From contig CAUWJP010000016.1 in assembly GCA_963559135.1 (NCBI GenBank), positions 1 to 63,160 of the forward strand: a DNA stretch of 63,160 nucleotides. Direction: 5' to 3'. The translations under genes were made by a program, and so were the position numbers. Source of the DNA: Sellimonas sp963559135 (GTDB lineage: Bacteria > Bacillota > Clostridia > Lachnospirales > Lachnospiraceae). Below, piece after piece: positions 42,957-51,356 of the stretch. Below the pieces are notes generated by a model. The model had not been told where the DNA came from. It worked only from the letters and a program-made list of their open reading frames with translations, and did not search any database. Within the stretch, counting starts at the first letter, position 1; each line of letters begins with the position of its first letter.

Positions 42957-44922
42957 GTCTATATCTCCGCTTCTTTGGTGTGATTGTCAAAGCAATATTA
43001 TTTTCTGGTTTATCAAAGTAATTGTCATTTGCTTTTTCAATCTTCTTAGGCATATAGTCCACATACTGTTTAGTCATTTCTTCTGCTACATGTCCAAGGT
43101 AATCACGAATTGTTTGTATCGGTACACCATCATCATAAAATTGGGTTGCCAGCGTATGTCTGTAATCATGTGTTTTAAATACATACTCACAATCTGCTAT
43201 TTTGTGTTTTTTACATTGCGTTCGAAAACGTTTTACAAATGAACCTATTCTATATGCTCCTCCCTGTTCAGCTTGAAAAACATAATCGTTTGCATGAATA
43301 TGATTTTTCTTTATGTATTGTTGCATAACCTCATACAGCATAAATGGAACAGGAATCATTTTATCTGCCTTCATTTTGATCTGATACACTTTGATCCAGG
43401 CATCCTCTCCATCCCAGTAGTATGCATCTCCTTTTAGCGTACATACTTCGCTGATCCTTAACCCTGTTGCCCATAGATGCAGGAAGATCAACCGCAATTC
43501 TTCTGGAAATAAATTCAGTTTGTGAAGTATTTCCATATAAATATCTTCATCAACGCTCCTGTCATGATGTATAGGATATACTTTCTGCTCATAGTACTCC
43601 GGGTGAAACGGAATTGCCTTAATATGTTTTTTTATCTTTAGGTACTCATAGAATTTTGTGATATCCAGTATCTGCCGGTTCACAGTTTCTGCTTGAATTT
43701 CTTGTTGCTGGATTTCCTTAAAATATGCACCTATCTGTTTTTCAGTTACATCAAGAGCACATACGTCAGGCCCTAAATACTTTAGAAATTTTTTCACATA
43801 GTTTTGCTGGCTTCGAATATTTCCAATGGTCAGACCTGTGATTCCTATCTGATATCTTGCATATTCCTGTAGCAGCTTTCTATTGTTTAAATTTTCTACT
43901 TGGTAAAAAGATAACCTATTCACCGGATTACATGGATTCACTCTTTCTGGCGCAAGGTGGAATCTTTCCATGTACCATACATTTGCATGCCAGTGGATCT
44001 GCTTTCCACTCATAAAGAGAATTTTTCGACTGTTATCCACAATCTGCATGGAGTTTTTATAGTTAACCACCTTCTGCTTTACTATCTCTTCTAATTTTTC
44101 AATCTCTTCCTGTTCTATGGTTTCTATATCTACTATCCCTTGCTTGATGCAATATTGATACATCCACTGCATAGGAAGCAGGAATCGTACTCTCCGATCC
44201 TTTGGATCCTTTACATTCTCAAGAATATGTATGAGTAGTTGAAAAATCTGCTGTTTCATCTTTTCTGAAGCCTTGACACTAAAGTCCCATACCAATTCTG
44301 TCTTATCACGTACCTTATCAAATTCCATAGCCAGTTTCTGATCTGGCAGATATGGCAGGAAAAGGATCTGCTGTTCGTATTTCAAATAAAATTTTTTTAT
44401 GTTTGCAAATTGTTTCATTTCCTGTCTGATATGATATTGCTTGATTCGATCCAATGTCTTTAAATACCGAAGTACCTGTTCTGGCTTCTTTTCCTTCATA
44501 AGATACTGTTCATATTTTTCTCGGATAGAATAATCGATTTCTCGGATATGGTGTATCCCTTCCCGAATAAGAAAATTTTTGATATTACCCGTCAATGGCA
44601 TTTCGATGCCTTCGCACTGCCGAATTTCTTCCAGTAGATCACCATATTCTTGTTCGATCCAGTATGCTTTTTTGTTTCTGAGAAATGATGTCATACTATT
44701 TGCTGCCCTGATCGTACAGTCCCTGTCCTCAAGCAGAAACCTTTTATAATTTCGAACATCATTTTCTTCTACTAATATCACATTATAAATTCCTAACTGC
44801 ATCAGATATTCTTCTGCATATCTCCATGACTTGTCTTGTACTGGTTCTCCCTCTATAAGCTGTTCATGCAAATAGGCCAATTCCGTTTGATGCTCAGTAT
44901 CTAGTAATCTGATTGCAGGCAC
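42943..44922 (-). CDS. Tyrosine recombinase, TnpB-like (second of trio)
   Basis: 659 residues, close to the ~630 of Tn554 TnpB. The catalytic domain occupies ~455-640: LWATGLRISEVCTLKG with Arg I, THDYRHTLATQF with His/Arg II, and YLGHVAEEMTKQYVDYM with the Tyr nucleophile. A large N-terminal part precedes it. The start is GTG, with GGAGGAGGC 6 bases upstream. It follows the first recombinase by 14 bases. Confidence 0.9.
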   Translation of the reverse strand: MPAIRLLDTEHQTELAYLHEQLIEGEPVQDKSWRYAEEYLMQLGIYNVILVEENDVRNYKRFLLEDRDCTIRAANSMTSFLRNKKAYWIEQEYGDLLEEIRQCEGIEMPLTGNIKNFLIREGIHHIREIDYSIREKYEQYLMKEKKPEQVLRYLKTLDRIKQYHIRQEMKQFANIKKFYLKYEQQILFLPYLPDQKLAMEFDKVRDKTELVWDFSVKASEKMKQQIFQLLIHILENVKDPKDRRVRFLLPMQWMYQYCIKQGIVDIETIEQEEIEKLEEIVKQKVVNYKNSMQIVDNSRKILFMSGKQIHWHANVWYMERFHLAPERVNPCNPVNRLSFYQVENLNNRKLLQEYARYQIGITGLTIGNIRSQQNYVKKFLKYLGPDVCALDVTEKQIGAYFKEIQQQEIQAETVNRQILDITKFYEYLKIKKHIKAIPFHPEYYEQKVYPIHHDRSVDEDIYMEILHKLNLFPEELRLIFLHLWATGLRISEVCTLKGDAYYWDGEDAWIKVYQIKMKADKMIPVPFMLYEVMQQYIKKNHIHANDYVFQAEQGGAYRIGSFVKRFRTQCKKHKIADCEYVFKTHDYRHTLATQFYDDGVPIQTIRDYLGHVAEEMTKQYVDYMPKKIEKANDNYFDKPENNIALTITPKKRRYRHEKG

Positions 44923-44936
44923 ATAACCGCCTCCTC

Positions 44937-46040
44937 CTATAACAGATGATCAACTCCATACAGGGATTGGTGCTGGCTGTAAAATGCATCACTTGCTTCC
45001 ATCAGTTCTTCCTCTGTTATATTCAAATATTTCATAGTTGTTTCAATGTGTCGATGACCAAGTGCCTGACTGATAAGTTCTAGTTTCCACCCTGCCTTTC
45101 TCCTGGTATTTGCGAAATAATGTCGCAGCATATGTGGTGTCACTTTAATTCCGGTCTTTTTTTCAAGACGCTCCATCAAACTCCGTACACCGCTGTCCTG
45201 CATTGGTTTCCCTGCATATTTTCCAGACACATTGACCAGAAGATACTCTTGTTGAAAGATCAGGTCCTTATATTCTTCCAGATAAAACTTTAAGATTTCG
45301 AATGTCGCATCACTGACTTTTGCCTTTCGGAATTCTGCATTCTTGGCACGTGCATCATTTTCATTATCTTCTCTAAAATTTACATAGATCAGATGGTTTT
45401 CATAATCAATATCTGTTGCATAGCGATTGCCCAAAATTTCTCCGATTCGGAAACCTGTTTCTGCTAATAATAAAAGCAGGACTTGATCGCGGCAATTTGC
45501 ACATGCCTTTAGTAAAATAACGATCTTGTCCTGCTCTATAGTTCTTCCTATATGTCCTGTTTCCTTTAAGTATCCGTGAAAACTTCTCCGATTCAATATC
45601 TTTCGAATTCCTACAGAATTTCTTACAATGTATTGTGCATCAGATAATACTTTTAAACTTTGCTCGCAACCTTCCTGCTGTTCAGCAAAATTGTACAATC
45701 GAAACACTTCCTTGAGATATGCATTGCAAGTTTCATTGTATGGCTTTTTCGTGTACTCATCTTTGCTATGCATCCCAGCCTTTAACCATATAAGAAAATC
45801 TGTAAAATGTTCCTGTTGCTTTTCGTATTTCATATTCCATACATCTTCCATCGTTAGTTGATTCTCAGACAGATAGTTTAAGTAATATGAAATCACAAGA
45901 GCGCTTCTCTTGATGGTGTTTGGCGAACCTTTCGCCCTCATTTTATGCATTAGATATTGGGAAGGAAGAAGAACGATTTCTTGGCTGACTTCTTCCCGTA
46001 TAAAATAGTATTTCTTAGATTTTTCTGTCTGCATATCCAC
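44937..46040 (-). CDS. Tyrosine recombinase, TnpA-like (first of trio)
   Basis: 367 residues (Tn554 TnpA is ~360). An N-terminal SAM-like core-binding domain and a catalytic domain with LLLLAETGFRIGEILG, TPHMLRHYFANTRRKAG and LGHRHIETTMKYLN. It mediates strand exchange together with the next two recombinases. The start (GTG at 46040) lacks a close Shine-Dalgarno; the in-frame ATG two codons later is an alternative. Confidence 0.88.
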   Translation of the reverse strand: MDMQTEKSKKYYFIREEVSQEIVLLPSQYLMHKMRAKGSPNTIKRSALVISYYLNYLSENQLTMEDVWNMKYEKQQEHFTDFLIWLKAGMHSKDEYTKKPYNETCNAYLKEVFRLYNFAEQQEGCEQSLKVLSDAQYIVRNSVGIRKILNRRSFHGYLKETGHIGRTIEQDKIVILLKACANCRDQVLLLLLAETGFRIGEILGNRYATDIDYENHLIYVNFREDNENDARAKNAEFRKAKVSDATFEILKFYLEEYKDLIFQQEYLLVNVSGKYAGKPMQDSGVRSLMERLEKKTGIKVTPHMLRHYFANTRRKAGWKLELISQALGHRHIETTMKYLNITEEELMEASDAFYSQHQSLYGVDHLL

Positions 46041-46222
46041 TATGAAATGTTCTATTTCTTCACTTCCTTTCCTCTAACGCTATACACAGTATACCCACTC
46101 TATGCTATGAAAGCTATTCACAAATACCAACAATTCCGAAAGGTTTCTCCTAAAATACTCACTACATTTTTCTCTATTTTCTTTGGAAAACTTAGCACTA
46201 CCAACAATTTCTCTACAATCTG

Positions 46223-48196
46223 TTACATATAGTATTCGATTCGTTTTCGGTTCCGAATAAAATTTTCTACATCTGCCATTCTGTCTGTAATCCGACATAC
46301 TGGAAGTGCATCAATTACCTCTTTGTGGTATTTCCCTCCTCTTCCTGCTCTGGAATCTAATATAGACACTACACAAGTATCTGTTTCCGTCCGGATTGCT
46401 CGTCCAAATCCCTGGCGCAGTTTGATCTGCATATCCGGCACTATGATTTTCTGAATATATTCCTTTAAAGTCTGATATCGTTCTCTTTCTGCTTCCCTCA
46501 CAGGATCGGGTACCGCAAATGGCAAACGGACAATAATCAAAGAAGATACTACATCTCCTGGAAAGTCCACGCCTTCCCAGCAGGAACCAGCTGCAAAAAG
46601 CACACAATTTTTCTGTGCCTTAAATTCACGGATCACTGACTGGGAATCTTTCCATACCTTCAACAACGGAAATGGGAGATTCCCTCTCAATTCTCTGTAT
46701 ACATTCCCCATCATAGAATAAGAGGTAAACAGTACAAGAGTATGTCCAAATGTGGAACATACCAGCTTTCGGATCTGCTCAGACAAGAAACGGATTTCTC
46801 CATGATAGCTATCATACACTTTTCTCTTCCGTCTTGGCATGTATAGTAAACAATTTTCATCATAATCGAACGGTGAATCAGCCTGATATTCACGTACTCT
46901 TCCGACATCTTCGAGTCCGTTCAGTTGCTCTGACCTTTGAAAACTCTCCCCTGCTTTTAAGGTGCCAGATGTAAGAATGGCTGGAAAGCCACGCTCCCAA
47001 ATATCTGCCTTTATCAAACTTTCTGTTTTTCGATGAACAGTGCAAAACACTGGCAGTCCCTTTGATGTATACTCTAAAAACAATATATTGTTCCGGTCCA
47101 CATTTAAAAACTGTAACAGGACTTCCCTGCTCTCTTCCAGCCGGTTCTTTGTCCATCTGGATAAATTCCCGATCAACAGATCTTCCGCCCGCTGCAACCA
47201 GCGGATGCTGTTTCTTAATGCCTGTCTGGACTCCCTGTTGAGAACAAAGCGAAAACGTGCCTGTTCTTCTAACACTCCCTGTGGTCTTGGCAGACTTTCA
47301 AAGAGCTGTGAAAATGCTTCCCGAAGTTTTGCCGCAATATGGGTATAATGTTCCCCTTCTAAAAGACTGCAGATTTCCATAAAATCTTCCGGTCCGAAAG
47401 ACTTTCCATACATCTGCCTTGCTGCTTCTGGAAATTTATGTGCTTCATCAATGATCAGTGCCTGATAATTTCTTAATAAAGGACGGAAATCATTGGCTCT
47501 GTGAAGTGTATCTGCCAGTAGATAATTATGATTACAGATCTGGATAAATACTTTTTCATCTGTAGCTTCTTTTAAATATTTTTGATAACGACAGTACGTT
47601 CTCATCTCACAAGTTTCCGGGCAGTATTTGGGGACGCATACCATCCTGCGGTCAAACCCACTCAGATGCTGTACGGAGTCCATGTCATATTGTTCTCTTA
47701 ATGCATATAAAGCTTCTCTCTGCAGTGGATTTTTTGCTTTTCTTCGTACTGCATCCAACCGAAGCTCCAACCGATTGTCACATACAAAATGTTCTTTCCC
47801 TTTTCGGATGACTGCTTGGATAGGGGCAGATATGATTCCTTTCTTCAATAAAACCTGTGATAAAAAAGGTATATATTCTCTTTGGATGGCTTCCTGCAAT
47901 GCAATGCTTGAGGTTGAGATCACAATAGGCTGACTCTGACCGCACATAGAAAAATATCCAGATAACAATTGACTGTATTTTCGAAAAAGAATGCACGCTA
48001 CCAGGTATGCATAAGTCTTTCCTACCCCTACTGCTGCATCGCATAATGCAATCTTGTTTCCACACAGGCTGGAAAGCATTTGATGGCAAAGTGTGATCTG
48101 TTCTTCCCGAACTTTCATTCCTGCTTGTGGAAGTATTTCTCTGAATATCTCTTCCACCTCTTCGTGTGCCATTCTCCGATATTCGTTCCGATGCAT
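46223..48196 (-). CDS. DinG/XPD-type superfamily 2 DNA helicase
   Basis: 657 residues. Walker A DAAVGVGKTYAYL (~53-65) and DEAH box ALIIDEAHKFPE (~248-259). Four cysteines spaced as in Fe-S helicases (VCVPKYCPETCEMRTYC, ~207-223). Motif VI QGFGRAIRTETD is near 596. Related to DinG and XPD, which unwind 5'-to-3' and remove D-loop or R-loop structures. It lies upstream of, and in line with, the recombinase trio, and similar helicases occur in clostridial mobile elements. A role in element processing is inference. Confidence 0.88.
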   Translation of the reverse strand: MHRNEYRRMAHEEVEEIFREILPQAGMKVREEQITLCHQMLSSLCGNKIALCDAAVGVGKTYAYLVACILFRKYSQLLSGYFSMCGQSQPIVISTSSIALQEAIQREYIPFLSQVLLKKGIISAPIQAVIRKGKEHFVCDNRLELRLDAVRRKAKNPLQREALYALREQYDMDSVQHLSGFDRRMVCVPKYCPETCEMRTYCRYQKYLKEATDEKVFIQICNHNYLLADTLHRANDFRPLLRNYQALIIDEAHKFPEAARQMYGKSFGPEDFMEICSLLEGEHYTHIAAKLREAFSQLFESLPRPQGVLEEQARFRFVLNRESRQALRNSIRWLQRAEDLLIGNLSRWTKNRLEESREVLLQFLNVDRNNILFLEYTSKGLPVFCTVHRKTESLIKADIWERGFPAILTSGTLKAGESFQRSEQLNGLEDVGRVREYQADSPFDYDENCLLYMPRRKRKVYDSYHGEIRFLSEQIRKLVCSTFGHTLVLFTSYSMMGNVYRELRGNLPFPLLKVWKDSQSVIREFKAQKNCVLFAAGSCWEGVDFPGDVVSSLIIVRLPFAVPDPVREAERERYQTLKEYIQKIIVPDMQIKLRQGFGRAIRTETDTCVVSILDSRAGRGGKYHKEVIDALPVCRITDRMADVENFIRNRKRIEYYM

Positions 48197-48242
48197 CTTT
48201 CCACCCTCTTATCTTTATATTTGTGTTAATATCACATCAATA

Positions 48243-48392
48243 CAGCCAGAGATTTGGTTACTCTGGCTGCATGTATCTGATATCAACAGCACACTTCGAT
48301 TGATTTTCTTTTGTTGTTGGATATCGTATTTGTCCTCTCACTTCCCCGATATCAAATGGGCACATTATAGCTGGATGTCTGGCAAAACATCC
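48243..48392. other. Hairpin-bearing non-coding region (left part)
   Basis: Two clear hairpins: CAGCCAGAG (48243-48251) with CTCTGGCTG (48261-48269), and GGATGT (48373-48378) with ACATCC (48387-48392). No gene is recognisable between the helicase (start 48196) and 48790. Neither hairpin has a T-tail, so regulatory RNA or a processing site is possible. Confidence 0.5.
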
Positions 48393-48684
48393 ACACAGAT
48401 ATTCCAAACGTCTTACTGATTACAACGTAAGGTTTATCTATCCCTGCATTCGGATCTTTTGGTGTATCATTATCATCCACCCGGACTCATGGCGTCACAT
48501 TCCTGCCTGGATGCTTACAGAATAAAAGGGGCGCTCTTATATAAAACGATGATCACTGATGCCGTCCGTTGTAGTGAATAACTGAACCATCCTTTTATAT
48601 CGTCATGGCGTTTCTTTCTGCTACGCTCCGCCGGATGGGAAAGTTTCTATAATGCGGATATCCAATTATCAAGGAACAGAGGAG

Positions 48685-48756
48685 GGGAAGGCACTAAGTA
48701 CCTTCCCGAAAATGTATAGGAAAAATTCCTACTTAGGAGAGAACTTACCTCTCCTA
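48685..48756 (-). repeat. Three consecutive hairpins downstream of the sigma-like gene
   Basis: GGGAAGG/CCTTCCC (48685-48691, 48701-48707), TAGGAA/TTCCTA (48717-48722, 48726-48731) and TAGGAGAG/CTCTCCTA (48734-48741, 48749-48756). On the minus strand the unit AAGTAGGA begins two of them. They form the likely 3' region of the sigma-like transcript. Confidence 0.65.
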
Positions 48757-48789
48757 CTTACTAGCCAACTTCCACAACAAAATATGACG

Positions 48790-49227
48790 CTAAAAAAAAT
48801 ATTTTTTTAATTTTTTTCTCAAGCGTTTCATTCGTGCAGAAACTGTATTCGCTTTCATTCCAAGCAATTTCCCTATTTCCTCTGTACCATAACCAAACGT
48901 TTTTAAAAGAATAATATACAATGTTACTTGATCCAACTTCTGCAGTTCTTTTCTTAGTTTATTGTCATCTAAAGACTTTATGAAGTCTTGCACGTTAACA
49001 GGCTGTTGAATTTCCCACTTTCCGGAAGCATCTTCAGTTCTCTCTATAAAATCTGTATCAGGCATTTGATGATTTTTGTAGTTACGTTCTTGTTTAAAAC
49101 AATTCCAGTCATAATCACGAAGTTCTGCAATAACCTCTTCTGAGACGCCTAGTTCACGTAATTTTTTCTCTTCTTGTTCCTTCCATACTTTCCATTTATA
49201 TTCTTCTTTTGCTTTGTTATATGCCAT
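48790..49227 (-). CDS. Sigma-70-like region 4 regulator of the mobile element
   Basis: 145 residues from the ATG at 49227 (GGAGG 9 bases upstream); the longer frame to 49263 passes through the Shine-Dalgarno and the palindrome. The C-terminal ~60 residues are a sigma region 4 HTH: LILLKTFGYGTEEIGKLLG-type helix pair, then ANTVSARMKRLRKKLKK. The N-terminal half is charged and lacks sigma region 2. It resembles the small sigma-like proteins of Tn916/Tn1549-type elements and probably regulates element genes. Confidence 0.7.
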   Translation of the reverse strand: MAYNKAKEEYKWKVWKEQEEKKLRELGVSEEVIAELRDYDWNCFKQERNYKNHQMPDTDFIERTEDASGKWEIQQPVNVQDFIKSLDDNKLRKELQKLDQVTLYIILLKTFGYGTEEIGKLLGMKANTVSARMKRLRKKLKKYFF

Positions 49228-49240
49228 ATCATTTTTCCTC

Positions 49241-49267
49241 CGATTTGAATTTTCGAAAATCAAATCG
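49241..49267. promoter_or_regulatory. 27-bp near-perfect palindrome overlapping a Shine-Dalgarno
   Basis: CGATTTGA and TCAAATCG arms flank ATTTTCGAAAA, itself palindromic apart from one base. Its left end touches the GGAGG of the sigma-like gene. A protein bound there, or an mRNA hairpin, would block expression of that gene. Confidence 0.6.
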
Positions 49268-49467
49268 GAAGTGGTGGGCTTCTATTTCTTGGATTACTCC
49301 AATAGAAAAAGATGCACTGCAGATTTTCTATCCACAGTAACGTCTTTCTTTTTTGACAATTATATTTATAAGTATATGAAATATGGTATGAGACACCATA
49401 TTTAAAACCGCATTTTTTTCTATCTGCTGTTACGCTTTTTTTAACGTTTTCTTATGACTGAATCTTC

Positions 49468-49612
49468 TCCTATTGCCTAATATTGCACATCAATCCCTTA
49501 TTATAAATTATGTGCCTCTATCCCATTTTCTTTTTTAATATTGCTTAATACACCACATCAAATATTGTTCACTACTATTTTCACTTTTCCAATGTTGCAT
49601 AATACACTAGAT
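49468..49612. promoter_or_regulatory. Repeated AATATTGC/TAATA elements upstream of the Xre gene
   Basis: Variants of TATTGC-TAATA recur three times (around 49475, 49540 and 49592): CCTAATATTGCACATCA, TTAATATTGCTTAATACACC and CCAATGTTGCATAATACACT. They resemble a repressor operator array; the last one ends ~25 bases before the Xre start. Confidence 0.5.
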
Positions 49613-49634
49613 TTCATGGAGGTGAATAGTACAC

Positions 49635-49961
49635 ATGGCGCAGATTGATAGTCGTTTAGGTGATATGATTCGTAGCTACCGTGAAAAACTTGGTTTAACG
49701 CAAGAAGAAATGGCTGAAAGACTTCAAGTTAATCTTACACATTATGGAAATATTGAGCGTGCCGCATGCAATCCAAGCTTTTCTCTTTTTCTTCGGATTG
49801 CCAAAGAATTAAATCTTTCCGTAGATGCTTATCTATATTCTACAAGAGATGATACTGCCGCTGAGATTACACGTTTACTCTCAAAATGTTCCAAGCGCGA
49901 ATGTCAGATTATCTTAGAAAATATCCTTACCCTTCTTAAGAATCGGGATGAATGCACGTAA
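49635..49961 (+). CDS. Xre-family helix-turn-helix regulator
   Basis: 108 residues. The N-terminal Cro/CI domain (~5-65) reads IRSYREKLGLTQEEMAERLQ ... YGNIERAACNPSFSLFLRIA. The C-terminal ~40 residues are probably helical and for oligomerisation. GGAGGTG lies 10 bases before the ATG. The repeats upstream suggest autoregulation. Divergent from the sigma-like gene. Confidence 0.85.
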   Translation: MAQIDSRLGDMIRSYREKLGLTQEEMAERLQVNLTHYGNIERAACNPSFSLFLRIAKELNLSVDAYLYSTRDDTAAEITRLLSKCSKRECQIILENILTLLKNRDECT

Positions 49962-50034
49962 ATTGATGTTACAGAGTGATTCTGTTTTTATTCCAAATTT
50001 TATCTAGCTTTTTTCTAGTTTTAACATTAGCAAA

Positions 50035-50060
50035 GCGGTCCATGCACATGCATGAACCGC
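50035..50060. terminator. Hairpin between convergent small genes
   Basis: GCGGTCCATGCA (50035-50046) pairs with TGCATGAACCGC (50049-50060) with one G-U pair and a 2-base loop gap. It lies between the Xre gene and a leftward gene and probably ends both. Confidence 0.55.
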
Positions 50061-50064
50061 TTGA

Positions 50065-50400
50065 TCATTTCCATTGCTTGATTTTTTCCAACATGTTGGA
50101 GGGAACTTTCAATATTCCGCTTCCGGATAGTAAAAGCAGCATATCCACCATTCCCTGCAGATAAGCTTGTTGGTTTTCTTCTTCTGCACATTGTTCTGTC
50201 AAGCCAACATATTTCTCAATGACACATTTTTGTTCATCTGTCATTTCACAAACTGTCTGCTCATAAATCGGCTGATATGAAAATTTTTCTTTCATAGCCT
50301 TTTGATACTCTGGTAATTGTAACTGTGAAAGTCTTCCGGTATCCTCACATCGAAGTTCCTTTAAAAACTGTGCAGTTTTTTCCCATACTCGCTCATCCAT
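50065..50400 (-). CDS. Small hypothetical protein of the mobile region
   Basis: 111 residues, predicted all-helical, acidic N-terminus. A hydrophobic helix AYLQGMVDMLLLLSGSGIL at ~80-98 is too short to be a clear membrane anchor. I do not recognise a family. GGAAGAGGG lies upstream of the ATG. Proteins of this size with a similar helical hairpin are common beside Xre regulators in clostridial elements. Confidence 0.6.
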   Translation of the reverse strand: MDERVWEKTAQFLKELRCEDTGRLSQLQLPEYQKAMKEKFSYQPIYEQTVCEMTDEQKCVIEKYVGLTEQCAEEENQQAYLQGMVDMLLLLSGSGILKVPSNMLEKIKQWK

Positions 50401-50530
50401 GCTTCCCTCTTCCTTTCATCGTACCAAATCTTTTTTTCTTTTGTTCTATTATTCCTCTATTTCCACTCCGAAACACATAATAATTGCTTTATATTATTCT
50501 TCTTTGTATGTTGTATAAAATAATTTTTAA

Positions 50531-50599
50531 AACTTCATCTTTAGAAGTATATTACCATTCCATTTCGCTAGAATCAATAATGTAACTTCATCTTTAGAA
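50531..50599. promoter_or_regulatory. Two exact 16-bp direct repeats upstream of an Xre gene
   Basis: AACTTCATCTTTAGAA occurs at 50531-50546 and 50584-50599, 53 bases apart (about five helical turns). The second copy ends 14 bases before the ATG. Probably the operator of the regulator encoded next to it. Confidence 0.65.
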
Positions 50600-50613
50600 A
50601 CATTGAGGATATT

Positions 50614-50865
50614 ATGAAAATATATTGGAATGGTGAACGCAAAAACGTAATAGGATCTCGCGTTAAAGAATTAAGGAAAAAACAGGATATTTCCCAAAAG
50701 ATTTTGGCAGCACGTCTTTCTCTTTCTGGGATTGATTTTACGGAATTGACAATTTTAAGAATTGAAAAAGGGACACGGTTTGTTCCAGATTATGAATTAA
50801 GTGTAATTGCTGATTATTTCCATGTAACTTCTGATTATCTGTTAGGCAGAACAAATAAAGAATAG
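50614..50865 (+). CDS. Cro/CI-type helix-turn-helix regulator
   Basis: 83 residues, a single HTH domain: IGSRVKELRKKQDISQKILA and then LTILRIEKGTRFVPDYELSV, ending with the usual VTSDYLLGRT. GAGG lies 6 bases upstream. Two direct repeats precede it. Ends in a strong shared terminator. Confidence 0.85.
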   Translation: MKIYWNGERKNVIGSRVKELRKKQDISQKILAARLSLSGIDFTELTILRIEKGTRFVPDYELSVIADYFHVTSDYLLGRTNKE

Positions 50866-50901
50866 GACAGGTACTCCGTATGTAGCGGGACCTGTCCTAT
50901 T
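50861..50901. terminator. Bidirectional terminator between convergent regulators
   Basis: AATAGGACAGGT (50861-50872) pairs perfectly with ACCTGTCCTATT (50890-50901). It includes the stop codons of both genes, with T-rich sequence at each end. Confidence 0.8.
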
Positions 50902-51250
50902 TCTTCGCAAATTTATACCCTATCCCTCGCACGGTTTGGATAAAAACGGGATTTCGGGGATCTAGTTCTATTTTCTTTCGTATATGACCTATATGTGCGG
51001 TAACATTTCCTTCATCACAGAAATATTCTTTTCCCCATACAGTTTCATATATCTGTCGATGAGTAAATACCTGCCCAGGATAACTCGCAAGGAAAAATAG
51101 GATATCAAATTCTTTTACTGTTAGATTAATTTTTCTGTTTTTGTGAAATGCTATTCTATTATTGTAATCCAAGTACAAATCTGCATGATTTAATATATTT
51201 TTTTCTTGTAGAGCAATTTTTTTTGCAATATAATTCATATTACAAAGCAA
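50897..51250 (-). CDS. OmpR/VanR-type winged-helix regulator without receiver domain
   Basis: 117 residues from a TTG at 51250; an ATG four codons later is possible, and the frame is open about 27 codons further upstream without a start. The sequence is the effector domain of OmpR-family regulators: LTVKEFDILFFLASYPGQVF, TVWGKEYFCDEGNVTAHIGH, IRKKIE and VRGIGYKFAKK. The phospho-acceptor receiver domain is absent. Last gene of the leftward PBP-lipoprotein group. Either a naturally short regulator or the remains of a response regulator. Confidence 0.75.
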   Translation of the reverse strand: MLCNMNYIAKKIALQEKNILNHADLYLDYNNRIAFHKNRKINLTVKEFDILFFLASYPGQVFTHRQIYETVWGKEYFCDEGNVTAHIGHIRKKIELDPRNPVFIQTVRGIGYKFAKK

Positions 51251-51356
51251 AATTTCTTTATAATTCCCCTCTTCTTTTATTCGAATAAGAATTTCAACTT
51301 CTATAATGCTTCACCTGCCCTTTTAAATTTCAAGCAAACGCTCATAAATAAACTTT

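Noticed and set aside
46080..46298. 72-codon leftward ORF between the helicase and the first recombinase
   Set aside because: It overlaps the helicase C-terminus out of frame by 76 bases, lacks a Shine-Dalgarno and resembles nothing known.
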